Origin: Oopsacas minuta
Taxonomy: Eukaryota; Porifera; Hexactinellida; Lyssacinosida; Leucopsacidae
DNA length: 64,000 nt
Reading direction: 5' to 3'
Assembly (NCBI GenBank): GCA_024704765.1
Contig: JAKMXF010000066.1
Span: forward strand, 1,113,883-1,177,882
Both the position numbers and the translations under genes were made by a program. A model generated the notes under the pieces. That model was not told the DNA's origin, searched no databases, and worked only from the letters and a program-made list of their open reading frames with translations. Below, one piece after another: positions 46,918-56,127 of the stretch (within the stretch, counting starts at the first letter, position 1; every line of letters starts with the position of its first letter).

Positions 46918-47526
46918 ATGGGGGAAATATCCAGCAAATATCAACTTAGGAAATCAATAATTAAAGATATTAGAAAAGAATTGAACCTGAAATCGAACAA
47001 ATCAACAAAGAAATGGTACGGGAGTTTCATGAAGTCATACCCTACGGGACAAGTAGATGAAGCTGAATTCGTTTCTATTTACAAGAAATTCTTCCCTCAA
47101 GGAGAGGTGCAAGATTTCGCGAGACATGTGTTCAGAGCTTTTGGCGGGAAAGAGAAAGGATCAATTGGATTCAAGGAGTTTTACAAAGCATTCGTTTTGC
47201 AAACTTCCGGCGATTTGAATGAGAAAATCGTGTTTGCATTTAGAATGTACGATCTAGATGGAGATGGCGAAATTACAAAAGACGAGATGTTAACCATAAT
47301 TCAGTCTATCTACAAACTATTGGGCCCCAATATAAGAATGCCATCACACTTAAATACACCTGAAAAGCGCACAGAACATGTCTTCAACCAAATGGACGTT
47401 AACAAAGTTGGAAATATCAATTTTGCTGAATTTCTCGCCGGAGCACTGAATAACAGTTTTATATTGAGAATGCTAGGAGGCAGTCTGGACAGCTCACCAA
47501 CTTCTTCAAAAAAAAGCATTAATTAA
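46918..47526 (+). CDS. Neuronal-calcium-sensor-like EF-hand protein
   Basis: 202 residues from the chosen Met (ATG 46918); an in-frame ATG three codons earlier (46909) is possible. The choice rests on MGEISSKYQ, a myristoylation-type N-terminus as in NCS-1, recoverin and GCAP. EF1 is the usual inactive form (FFPQGEVQDFARHVFRAF). EF2 has lost its calcium ligands (FGGKEKGSIGFKEF). EF3 is canonical (YDLDGDGEITKDEM). EF4 is partial, with Val in place of an acidic ligand (DVNKVGNINFAEF). So at most one or two sites should bind calcium. NCS proteins couple calcium to membrane targets such as kinases and cyclases. The coding region is intronless. Confidence 0.88.
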   Translation: MGEISSKYQLRKSIIKDIRKELNLKSNKSTKKWYGSFMKSYPTGQVDEAEFVSIYKKFFPQGEVQDFARHVFRAFGGKEKGSIGFKEFYKAFVLQTSGDLNEKIVFAFRMYDLDGDGEITKDEMLTIIQSIYKLLGPNIRMPSHLNTPEKRTEHVFNQMDVNKVGNINFAEFLAGALNNSFILRMLGGSLDSSPTSSKKSIN

Positions 47527-47867
47527 TTGAATGAACAACAGAATACTAATTAACCGTGTTATGTAGATGCAGTTTCACTTACTTGTGTCAAATGATGATT
47601 TAAAATATCGTAAAATGATTCATTTAAATATTAAGGCAGCGGTGAGGGGTACACAGAATCTCGAAATTTGTATTGTAGTCTATGGGAGGGGCTCCACGGG
47701 TGATAAAGGATGGGAAACGCTGTATTAAGTGGTAAATTTTGATATCATAATGGGTATAATGAGTTGACACAGATAATAATAAGTGATACTGTAAAATAGA
47801 ATGGAGAAATTGCCATGCAAGTTTAATGCAATCAAATCCACAACACAATGAATTGGATTAACAAAAA
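47527..47867. other. Spacer between convergent genes, with hAT-like MITE
   Basis: 341 bp between the stops of the calcium-sensor and APLF genes, dominated by the hAT-like copy at 47636-47722. Confidence 0.6.
47636..47722. repeat. hAT-like MITE, shortened
   Basis: CAGCGGTGAGGGG at the left, core TCTCGAAATTTGTATTGTAG, right GGATGGGAAACGCTG. Confidence 0.6.
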
Positions 47868-49898
47868 CTATTTCCTTAACATTTTAGGATTCCTAACGAA
47901 CTCATCTGCTTCTGCTAACAGATCATCAGTTACGTCTTGACTTGGCTGCCATCCTTCGCTATCGCTTGATTCAATCTCTGTGCTGCACGATTCACTGGAA
48001 GAACCGCTGTCATCAAGAAAATCATCTTTCAAATCGTACGAGTTTGTAGTTCCGTCGTCATCACTTGCTCCATCTAGAACACTTTTCTTCTTTGTTTTTG
48101 CAGCTCTCGGCTTTTTTATTCGATGTGAGAATTCTCTAAAATGTGCTGGGTTCTTTCTATAACATTCAGATCCGTATGGACAGATTTTGGTTGGAGTGGT
48201 TGCAATTCCTCGAGGTGGATGAGAATAGCTAGCACGATGATCTGGATTCTTACGATAGCAATCTGCACCATAAGGACATACTGGCAAAATAGCTGCAGTA
48301 CTATCAGTAATTTTATCTGTAATATCAGAATTAGAACTAGTGGGTTCTGGTATGTGAGATGAGTGTAGAGAGTCTGGGCATTCTTTAGATTCTAGAGGGG
48401 GAGCTGGCTTGGAGGTCGTGCCTCCAGAAACTATAGAGTCTTCATGAGTTATGCTAGCATCATTTCTCTCAATCACTGCTGTACTACTACTATTAGAAGG
48501 GGACCTAGTCTTTTTGCTAGTAGCCGATGGCTTTTCTGATACTTTAGTCTCTGTTTCTGGCGTTTTAGTCTCAGTTATCGATTTAACTTTTTTGTTTGAA
48601 GGTATTGCACTTGTATCTTCTAGCATCCAAACAGGTAACTTCCTCTTTTTGTGAGTAGAACTGCTTGAAACAGATCCACCTGTGTCTGTGCCCATTGTAC
48701 TGTCCGAATTACAAGAGTTATTTTCTAAAACAACCTCCATTGCAGGGCCGATTTCATGCTTTTCGATCTCCCCTATACCATTACTCTCGGAATTAACTGC
48801 TGGGATCTCAGCTGTTTCGGTCGTTTTCTTAGAAATCTTCAAAGGATCAGTATCAATTTCTTGTGTAGAAGTAAACTCATCATGATCATCAGCAGGAATA
48901 CATACTGTCTCTGCCGGAATTTTTAAAGTTTCCATATTGTCTGGCACAATTTCCTGTGTGGAATTCATTTCAACTGTATCTGGTATACATAATGTCTCAC
49001 GGAGGTCTGTGGGTATTTCCACCGTTTCCAATGGATCAGCTTCAATTTCTTGTGTGGAATTAAGCTCATCAATACATAATGTATCGGTATTATCTATATG
49101 ATCTTTATACGTTTCCAAAGGATCAACATCGATTTCTGGTGTAGAATTAAACCCATCACTATTTCCAATTGGATGGTATAATGTTTCGCAGTTATCTATA
49201 GGACTTTTAAAGGTTTCTAAAGGATCTAGATCAATATCTTGGTCATCACTCAAACTCGTAGGTATATACAAAGTCTGGCTCGTGTCTGTCGGGATTTGTA
49301 AAGTTTCCAAAGGATCAGCTTCAATTACTTGTGTGGAATTCACCTCTAATGTAGCATCAGGGATATGTAGTGTATCACAGTTATCTATAGGATATTTGAC
49401 TGTTTCCAAAGGGTCTGCATACTTGCCAGAATTCACATCAACAGAATCAGCAGGAAGTAATAATGTCTCAGACGTTTCGACTGGACTTTTGAACGAATCC
49501 AAAGGATCCAGATCAATTTCTTGCGTAGGGGATACTTCATGGTTGTCAATGGGTAAGTATAATGTCTGGTCAGAAGATGAATGCTTGTTATCAACACGAA
49601 AGAACAGTTTGTCAGGAAGAAATGAGAATCTATCCCCATGGCATAATTCTATTTCTTCATCTTTATTAAGAACAACAGTCTTATCAGAGCCTAGTTTATG
49701 TACAAAGGTAGGATTTGTATGTACAGACTTTATGCTTAATTTGGTTTTGGCAGAGTCCAACACGAGTTGTGCGTGATTCCGAGACACAGATTTGTCAGTC
49801 ACTTTTAAAATATGGCCTCGACCTACCAAGATTGTGTCTGTCAGTTGTAGTGGCTTATGATGGCATCCAGATTCAGATTCAATATAGAAAGAAGACAT
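47868..49898 (-). CDS. APLF: APLF homologue with an expanded repeat region
   Basis: 676 residues in one exon. Residues 1-105 are an FHA domain with GRGHILKVTDKSVSRNHAQL and HTNPTFV, closest to APLF/PNKP/aprataxin. Residues about 110-370 are eight tandem repeats of about 32 residues, each with a DPLET core, a (D/E)TLxIP segment and usually STQEI. After a Ser/Lys-rich linker come two poly(ADP-ribose)-binding zinc fingers (CPYGADCYRKNPDHRASYSH; CPYGSECYRKNPAHFREFSH) and an acidic C-terminus, as in vertebrate APLF, where it chaperones histones. APLF binds XRCC4/Ku and poly(ADP-ribose) at DNA breaks. The repeat block is not something I know from vertebrate APLF. The next gene upstream on the same strand is an OARD1 homologue. 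Confidence 0.9.
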   Translation of the reverse strand: MSSFYIESESGCHHKPLQLTDTILVGRGHILKVTDKSVSRNHAQLVLDSAKTKLSIKSVHTNPTFVHKLGSDKTVVLNKDEEIELCHGDRFSFLPDKLFFRVDNKHSSSDQTLYLPIDNHEVSPTQEIDLDPLDSFKSPVETSETLLLPADSVDVNSGKYADPLETVKYPIDNCDTLHIPDATLEVNSTQVIEADPLETLQIPTDTSQTLYIPTSLSDDQDIDLDPLETFKSPIDNCETLYHPIGNSDGFNSTPEIDVDPLETYKDHIDNTDTLCIDELNSTQEIEADPLETVEIPTDLRETLCIPDTVEMNSTQEIVPDNMETLKIPAETVCIPADDHDEFTSTQEIDTDPLKISKKTTETAEIPAVNSESNGIGEIEKHEIGPAMEVVLENNSCNSDSTMGTDTGGSVSSSSTHKKRKLPVWMLEDTSAIPSNKKVKSITETKTPETETKVSEKPSATSKKTRSPSNSSSTAVIERNDASITHEDSIVSGGTTSKPAPPLESKECPDSLHSSHIPEPTSSNSDITDKITDSTAAILPVCPYGADCYRKNPDHRASYSHPPRGIATTPTKICPYGSECYRKNPAHFREFSHRIKKPRAAKTKKKSVLDGASDDDGTTNSYDLKDDFLDDSGSSSESCSTEIESSDSEGWQPSQDVTDDLLAEADEFVRNPKMLRK

Positions 49899-50350
49899 TA
49901 CTTGGTTGTCTCAGAGATTTAAATAATTTTAGCTAATTGAAAATACAGTAGGTTCTGATTAACAGTGCTACAGGAAAATATTACAATTTTCTGTACTTTC
50001 TTTCCCAAAATGTAGTCGGAAATTGTCATTTATTGATGTGAACTTGGATATACGTACAAGGAACTTTATCATAGTGGTTGGTATGTGGTAATTGGGGTCA
50101 CTTGGACAGAAACAGTACCATATATAGTGTTAGATTGCTTAGTTATTAGGACAACACATCGATTCAGCTTAATCGGTCAAATAACTGCTATTGAGGTAAA
50201 TGTAGTTGTTAATGAGATCTACATTGTACGAGCAGGACCAACACTAATTTTAACTAGTAATTATCAACACATGGTTTGTTATTATAAAATTCGGGTTTTG
50301 TCTCTGGAATTGCGGTATCCGATCATTTGTATTCATCACTTTTTTGCAAT
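49899..50350. other. Spacer between APLF and OARD1 homologues
   Basis: 452 bp, AT-rich, with the APLF promoter and OARD1 3' end. An 89-codon plus-strand frame here shows no family features. Confidence 0.45.
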
Positions 50351-50818
50351 CTAACTCAATGAATACACAGACAACTGTATGTTAGTTTCCTTGAATGTAT
50401 CGATTAGAATCTGTTTCACATCTTTCCAAACCAGACGATCAAGACCGCAGCCTATTTTCGGTAAGCAAAGCTCCTTAACATCATTTAGCACGCAATGGTC
50501 TCGCATAGCACATACAGCTTGTCTTAGAGAAGCAAGTTTTGGCTTGTAGTTATATTTCTCTTTAGTTATGAGATAGTATATATAACGGGAATTATCCAGA
50601 AGCACTGAACACTCTCCGATTTCCTTATTTTGAGCCTTGAGAGCTGCTACTCCACCGAATTTCTTCTTGAATATGACAGCAATCCCCTTCCCCATGTGCA
50701 GATCTCTACTCACACAGTGGCCCATACTAGCAGTAGCAGGACAACTGAATAGATCGCCTACTCTCTCAGTTAATATGCTGTCCTTGCAAGGGTCTATTGG
50801 GATATTTTTCTCTGCCAT
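50351..50818 (-). CDS. OARD1: OARD1/TARG1 homologue, terminal ADP-ribose hydrolase (macrodomain)
   Basis: 155 residues forming one macrodomain, almost the length of human OARD1. The match runs throughout: GDLFSCPATASMGHCVSRDL, HMGKGIAVIFKKKFGG, RYIYYLITKEK and LPKIGCGLDRLVW. The catalytic pair of the human enzyme corresponds to Lys86 and Asp127 here, both present. OARD1 removes the last glutamate-linked ADP-ribose from proteins and acts on O-acetyl-ADP-ribose. It is intronless and on the same strand as the APLF homologue, 452 bp away; the two are functionally related through ADP-ribosylation at DNA damage. Confidence 0.93.
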   Translation of the reverse strand: MAEKNIPIDPCKDSILTERVGDLFSCPATASMGHCVSRDLHMGKGIAVIFKKKFGGVAALKAQNKEIGECSVLLDNSRYIYYLITKEKYNYKPKLASLRQAVCAMRDHCVLNDVKELCLPKIGCGLDRLVWKDVKQILIDTFKETNIQLSVYSLS

Positions 50819-51227
50819 CAGTTAAGGCTATGTCTCATAATTATATTTAAAATCTCAAATTTGATTACATCGTCTATGACACATCATTTTAAACCAAATT
50901 TGGCTAAAATGCATTTCCAACCGTTCTACTTAGAATACAGTGATTCCACAAACAGGGCTTGTGGAAACGGGGAAATTCTGTAAATTGAGTAAAAGAAAAT
51001 AGATCGAATTCCTGGTTCCAAATAAATGAACCTCGAAAAACGAAGAATTTGGCGTAGATGCGAGTGTATTTAAACTAGGGATATACAACTGTATTTTTAC
51101 AGACTATTTATCTAATCTATTCGGACTATGGATAAGTTACAGAAAGTTAACTCTAAAGTAAAAACAAAATCTAACAAACATGTACTACTACCCAGTAATA
51201 ACTAATAACTCACCATGCATACCATAA
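50819..51227. other. Spacer between OARD1 and NMD3 homologues, with MITE
   Basis: 409 bp. A pogo-like element takes up 50938-51072; the rest holds the OARD1 promoter and NMD3 3' UTR. Confidence 0.5.
50938..51072. repeat. pogo-like MITE (CCTCCACAAAC family), decayed
   Basis: CAGTGATTCCACAAACAGGG, CTTGTGGAAACGGGG and GAATTCCTGGTTCC match the family; the right end is eroded. Confidence 0.5.
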
Positions 51228-53576
51228 CTAATTCTCATCTGTATTAACAGATTCTAGACACAAATCATCTAACATTTCTTCCAGAGCAATAGTAGGTGCT
51301 TGATCTTCACCGGAAGGAGAATCTACTGTATCCATTACATCACTGTCACTCGTCATGACGTCATTAATATCCATACCAACAGGTGCTTTCCTCCGATGTC
51401 TCTTTGCATAAGGTTTCTTATAAATATTTACCTGTTTCCTCATTTCTTTATCTTCCTCCAATTCTTCCATGAATTCTTCTAACCCGTCTTCTCTGTCTGT
51501 TTCCATCTCACCTAGTCTCTTCAACTCCCATTTCCGGTTCTTAGACCTGGTTACGCTATCCCCATAGTATTTCTTCAGGATAATGACGTCAGGTAGTCTT
51601 GTAATGTCTCTGTCAAAATCTTTTTGAAGATCAGAGCTGAGATTTAGATTAGAAGTTTTTATACAAAATCCAATAGCACAATCTCCTGGTTTTAAGATAT
51701 GACCTAAGTGAGTACGTGAATGTATCTGCTGGTCCTGTTCCGATCCTATAAGACTTCCCTCCTGCATGCGTAGTAGCCATAAATCTGATAGTGTATTGTT
51801 AATGGGTGTGCCTGAACCTCTTGAGTTACGAACTAAACCTAAATAAACGGAATAGATCAAGTATACGTATTTTCGGCTATTTTCGACTGGAATAGGAGGA
51901 ATAACGTGATATCCCAGGAAAATATCAAAAATACCATAAATTTCCTAGACCTATGATATACCTTTTTGAAACTTCAGATCAACTTCATTCTCCAACACAA
52001 GGAATTGTAGCAAATTCTTAGGATTGGACAGAACAGGGAAAGGTTGTCTCCAATACTGATTACTACTAATCTCACAGGTTTGAAGAGAGAGAGGATCTAT
52101 CAAGTGAATAACTTGAGCTACTTTAGTACAAATAAGAGGACCTTGTGATATGTTACCAAGGGAACGAGCGAGGCTCTTAGGAATATATACAACATCGTCT
52201 TTACAGATTGGGACGACTTCTACTGCGTAAGCGAATTTGTAATCATAAGTGTTGTTATGTGTGTCATGAGAGACTAGCTCCTTAGACAATTTGTATCTAA
52301 TTGGAAGAAATAACGAGTTGAAATGTGGGAGAGTAATAAATCAATAGTAAACTCCTGTTATATCGTACACAGATACGAAATACCTGCTTATATCAACTAT
52401 CTATGAAGTACTCGATAGACTACAATTACTATTAGAATTATAATATCGGTATAACCTGCAAGGAACAACTTCTAGAAAGAAATCCACCAATTTCCTAGCT
52501 TGATCCTGTTGCAGAAAGAAGAAATCTAATCCATCTGGAGACGTCTTTATCTTACTAACCCTCTTATGAGGTTGTAATTTAACCATCAACTGTTCTAAGT
52601 ATAATAACGTTTTCTTATGTACAGCTCTCTGACGTAATTGTACAGTAGCACGCCATGAAGTGTTAGTTTCAGCTCTATGGCAGTCAGAACAGATTAGATG
52701 CATTACTATAAACTCTACATGGCATTTCTGTTGTAGGATTGAGCCCATTACGTCAGCTTGTAATGTCAGCCATACTTTTATTCGTCTGGAATGAGGCTCT
52801 GTCCAAGTGAATCCGGCATCTACTAATCTAGATTGATAGTTAAGCAATATAAACCGAATTAGATGTGTACAGTCAGTCAGCTCCCGTTATATCAAATTAC
52901 CCGCTTTTATGGAAAACTGAAATTGTACAAATATGGTTCCAAACTGTCAAAGTAACAAATATTTCAACAGTCATACCGAAGTAATTATCGAGGTCCCTTG
53001 AGCTTCAATATAACAGGAGTTGACTGTACATAAACTCATAGTTTCGGTGAGTTTCTAGTGTATCTTATCAACCGAAAAATCACTTCTATTCGAAGACATT
53101 AGAAAGTTGTTGAATATCTAATATCCTATACCGAAAGTATTATAATACTATTGTTTCAGTTTATAAGACACAACATTGATGCGATACAAAAGTTGAGTGA
53201 AAATTTCGAAATCAAACAGCTTACACATATCTTACCTAGGTTGATCTCTACCACCATATCCTTTTATCTTCTTAAGACAATGAGCCAGTAGCTCTCTGCT
53301 CTCTATGCTAACATTTAACCATGAATTAGGAGGTTGTAGATAACGGTCACAGAATCTGCACCACTGTAACTGATTCTGTGTAGAAATAGACTGGGTAACA
53401 TTCACCTGTGCTTTCAGACACAATATGCACATGCTGGTGGGATTAGGTGTTATTGATTCACCGCACATACAACATACAATAGTTGGTAACGTGGCGTCAT
53501 CAAATATATCCTTTTGAATAGCGTTTTGTACTACTTGAGGAGTATCTGAATCAAATACAATATTACTGCTAGCCAT
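51228..53576 (-). CDS. NMD3: 60S ribosomal export protein NMD3
   Basis: Four exons (53576-53236, 52827-52456, 52296-51962, 51838-51228) join in phase to 552 residues. NMD3 is the adaptor that brings the late 60S subunit to exportin CRM1. The N-terminal zinc-binding cysteines are present (CCMCG, CILC, CRFC, CSDCHR), as are CLKKIKGY, RLVDAGFTWTEPHSRRIKV, LVSHDTHNNTYDYKF, VPICKDDVVYIP and RTHLGHILKPGD. The C-terminus has the acidic/basic pattern EEDKEMRKQVNIYKKPYAKR and a leucine-rich stretch (LEEMLDDLCLESV) that could serve as nuclear export signal. Introns 1 and 3... carry pogo-like sequence: a full MITE in the first, a degenerate end (AAACTCCTGTTATATCG) in the second. Confidence 0.95.
52870..53026. 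repeat. pogo/Tigger-like MITE, complete
   Basis: TA-CAGTCAGTCAGCTCCCGTTA at the left, AACAGGAGTTGACTG-TA at the right; same family as 43312-43477. In the first NMD3 intron. Confidence 0.75.
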
Positions 53577-54000
53577 TAGAAACTGAATGAATAGAATAAT
53601 ATTAAATTTGGAAATTACTAAGACCCCTGGAATGAGAAACTTGTTTCAGCTACACACGATGTCAATCTAAGCATGTGGCCGCGGCATTTCATTACCTCAT
53701 TGTTCTATGAAGTTATCATACTACAAAGTGGCCAATTCATGGAAAATTTCAACGACTCTACTTATAAATGTTATTTAAGCGTGTTAAAGAGGTCTGTGAA
53801 GTTAAAATCACTACTATTCACCAGTTATCTAGTCGATATGTTGAATTTCACTGAGAAAATGGTAAAATATTAGCAAAACTCATGTGGCAGGTAAACTTGA
53901 TGCGGGAAGTGGAGCTGAAACAAGTTTCCAACTAACATAAAGCATTTCAATAAATTGATAATCTTGCATTGAAAATTATTCCTAAACTATTATGACGTAA
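53577..54000. other. Spacer between NMD3 5' end and thioredoxin 3' end, mostly one MITE
   Basis: 424 bp, of which 53636-53928 is a terminal-inverted-repeat element. NMD3 promoter sequences must lie within or beside it. Confidence 0.6.
53636..53928. repeat. 293-bp TIR element (GAAACTTGTTTCAGCT family)
   Basis: The left end GAAACTTGTTTCAGCTACAC is the inverse of the right end GTGGAGCTGAAACAAGTTTC. The interior (GTGGCCAATTCATGGAAAAT, AAGCGTGTTAAAGAGGTCTG) is shared with 58676-58980. No coding capacity; superfamily uncertain. Confidence 0.85.
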
Positions 54001-54438
54001 TTATTTCTTCCCTGGTACAACAATCTGTAACAATTCTCGTATTTTTCTCCGTAATCTATTCTGATTAGGTCCTGTTATGATACCAACTCTCTCTTTATTT
54101 CTAAAGAATAAAGTCTTTGGCACTGCGTGTATGTCAAAGTGCTGCACAACTTTCGGCACTTCCTCAATATCGACGCTTATTATATCAACATCAGGGAATT
54201 CTGTAGCTAACTTCTCAAGAGCGGAGAGAGCGAGTCTACAAGGAGGACACCAGTTGGAGAAGAAGTCGATCAGTACGAGTTTGTCAGGTTCTTGACTCTG
54301 TAGAATGTTACTGAGTGCTTGGAATGAATTTATGGATTGTATTTGTGTAGTGTTTGTGTGTGTGGGGGCAATCAGAGAGAAGTTTAGCTGAGGTAGTCTC
54401 AGGTGTAGGAATGCACGAACATAGGCTCGTCCTAACAT
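54001..54438 (-). CDS. Thioredoxin-like protein with a CPPC active site
   Basis: 145 residues in one exon. After a 35-residue Arg/Leu-containing leader without acidic residues (MLGRAYVRAFLHLRLPQL), which fits a mitochondrial targeting peptide, comes a thioredoxin fold: LVLIDFFSNWCPPCRLALS with Cys64 and Cys67, DVDIISVDIEEVPKV, and the cis-proline segment HAVPKTLFF (Pro107). The active site is WCPPC rather than the WCGPC of thioredoxins, which should shift redox potential. The closest functional guess is a mitochondrial thioredoxin (TXN2-like) or another disulfide reductase. Confidence 0.85.
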   Translation of the reverse strand: MLGRAYVRAFLHLRLPQLNFSLIAPTHTNTTQIQSINSFQALSNILQSQEPDKLVLIDFFSNWCPPCRLALSALEKLATEFPDVDIISVDIEEVPKVVQHFDIHAVPKTLFFRNKERVGIITGPNQNRLRRKIRELLQIVVPGKK

Positions 54439-55128
54439 TTGACTAAATATCTAACAATGCGTAAATTAGAATATCTTCATAATTACAAAATATTGATTTG
54501 AAGCAAACTACTAAATGTATTATTTAAAAAGCCATAATTAATTGTGATGTCATAGACAATTAAAGTTGCCATATCTCATAAGATTTTCAATTATTTTCGA
54601 TAGTCTTAAATTGAAAAAATGTAGTTCATAGTGTCCTCTTTCAGTAAAATTAGTATTTGCAAAGACCTCGCATTCTCTAAGAATATTTAGTCTATTAAAA
54701 ATTGCAATAATTCCATACATGGAAGTAAAGTTTACACAGTAGAGCTAATCTTAATTTTCATATGCAATTTGAAAGTTTTTGAAACAGTGGATGCCGATCC
54801 GGTTGGGGAGTAGCAATACACGTTCTTATAACCGGCATAAATATACGAGAAAATTTTTCAAGAGGATGGCGCATGTCCCTATTACCAGTGTTCTTAAACC
54901 GGCATCCACCGTATCATGACATGCTGGCAATAGTCTACCTCTCCCATATAAATATTCTGTGTACAAAATTATAATTAGTGAATAAGTAAATTAATATAGG
55001 ATATAGCAGCAAAACATAAATGAAAATATACGTACTAAAATAATAAAGTAGACCTATACAGAAGCAATTATCTACAATCAGAGAACTGAAGTACAAATAC
55101 AAGATTGTGTACTCAGAAATAAATATGT
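54439..55128. other. Spacer between thioredoxin 5' end and CaMK1 3' end
   Basis: 690 bp, AT-rich, with a Tigger-like MITE at 54785-54911. No other gene is seen. Confidence 0.5.
54785..54911. repeat. Tigger-like MITE (CAGTGGATGCCGGTTATAAG family)
   Basis: Left CAGTGGATGCCGATCCGG, right TTCTTAAACCGGCATCCACC-G followed by TA; internal GTTCTTATAACCGGCAT. Confidence 0.7.
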
Positions 55129-56127
55129 TTACGGATATTTAGAGGCCCCACCCAACTCGTGAGCTTTCTCCTCCTTTTCCACTACACCAGCTTTCATGCG
55201 GTTTATCATGACCGCGGCATTGACTACTTTAGCCCAAGTCTTACGGGTTTTAGTCTTATTCATATTTCCGGTGAAATGTGAGTGAACTGATCCATGTTTG
55301 TCCGTTTTTATCCAAGGATGTTCAAGCGCCTCTTTACACGACATACGTAGTGTGGGATCGAGGGTAAGAAGCTTGGAAATGAAATTCTTAGCTGTTTCTG
55401 AGATTTCATCCCAATATGGCGATTCGTATTCATACTCACCTTTCTTTATCAATTCGAATAGCTGTAGATCATCTTCATCATAGAATGGTGGATAACCGCA
55501 TAATAAGATATACACGATAATACCCAAGGACCAGAGGTCCACTGCTTTGTTATAAGGCTCCTGACGGAGAACTTCTGGAGCTACGTACCCCGGCGTACCC
55601 ACAGCTGTCTTCATTAGGTCACCGATTGGAATCTTAGAGAGTCCAAAGTCAGACAGCATAATCTTTGAATTCTCAGATTTGTCGAATAGAAGTAGATTTT
55701 CAGGTTTCAAGTCTCTGTGTACAATTCCAGATTCGTGTAGATAGTCAATAGCCCGTAACAGCTGTAAGGTAATTCCCTTACCGTCTGCTTCTGTATAGTT
55801 ACCACGCTCTACTATCGCGTCGAATAATTCGCCTCCTTCCACCATCTGCATTATGAGGTACAAATACGCGTCACTGTCGATTACGTCATACATTCGGATG
55901 ATGTTAGGATGGTCCACTTTCTTCATAACATCAATTTCGTTCTTGAGAAGATCGTCTTTGCCCAAAAGTTGCTTTTTGTTGATACATTTTATAGCAACCA
56001 TATTACCCGTTGCCAAATTTTTCGCCGAGACAACTTCCGAGAAAGCTCCGTGACCCAGGACGTCAAACAATTTGTAACGTTTCGTTACCTTCTCCCCGAA
56101 CATTTTCATATTAATCTTTCCAGCCAT
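55129..56127 (-). CDS. CAMK1: Calcium/calmodulin-dependent protein kinase I-like
   Basis: 332 residues in one exon. The full kinase domain shows LGHGAFSEVV, the ATP lysine Lys47 (VAIKCINKK), HRDLKPENLL, DFGLSK and APEVL. The activation-loop threonine that CaMKK phosphorylates is present (MKTAVGTPGYVAPE), and WSLGIIVYILLCGYPPF is typical of CaMK1. The autoinhibitory/calmodulin-binding end follows (RKTWAKVVNAAVMINRMK). The first ATG (56127) is used; the frame is open a few codons further only through TTG and GTG. A possible 3' splice site (TGTGTTAG) lies just upstream, so a 5' UTR intron is likely. It is divergent from the kinase-Claw gene, with 378 bp between start codons. Confidence 0.93.
   Translation of the reverse strand: MAGKINMKMFGEKVTKRYKLFDVLGHGAFSEVVSAKNLATGNMVAIKCINKKQLLGKDDLLKNEIDVMKKVDHPNIIRMYDVIDSDAYLYLIMQMVEGGELFDAIVERGNYTEADGKGITLQLLRAIDYLHESGIVHRDLKPENLLLFDKSENSKIMLSDFGLSKIPIGDLMKTAVGTPGYVAPEVLRQEPYNKAVDLWSLGIIVYILLCGYPPFYDEDDLQLFELIKKGEYEYESPYWDEISETAKNFISKLLTLDPTLRMSCKEALEHPWIKTDKHGSVHSHFTGNMNKTKTRKTWAKVVNAAVMINRMKAGVVEKEEKAHELGGASKYP

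Noticed and set aside
49282-49776. 164-codon plus-strand frame antisense to the APLF repeats
   Set aside because: A shadow of the repetitive APLF coding region; repeats keep the antisense frame open.
50085-50354. 89-codon plus-strand frame between APLF and OARD1
   Set aside because: No family similarity and no supporting context.
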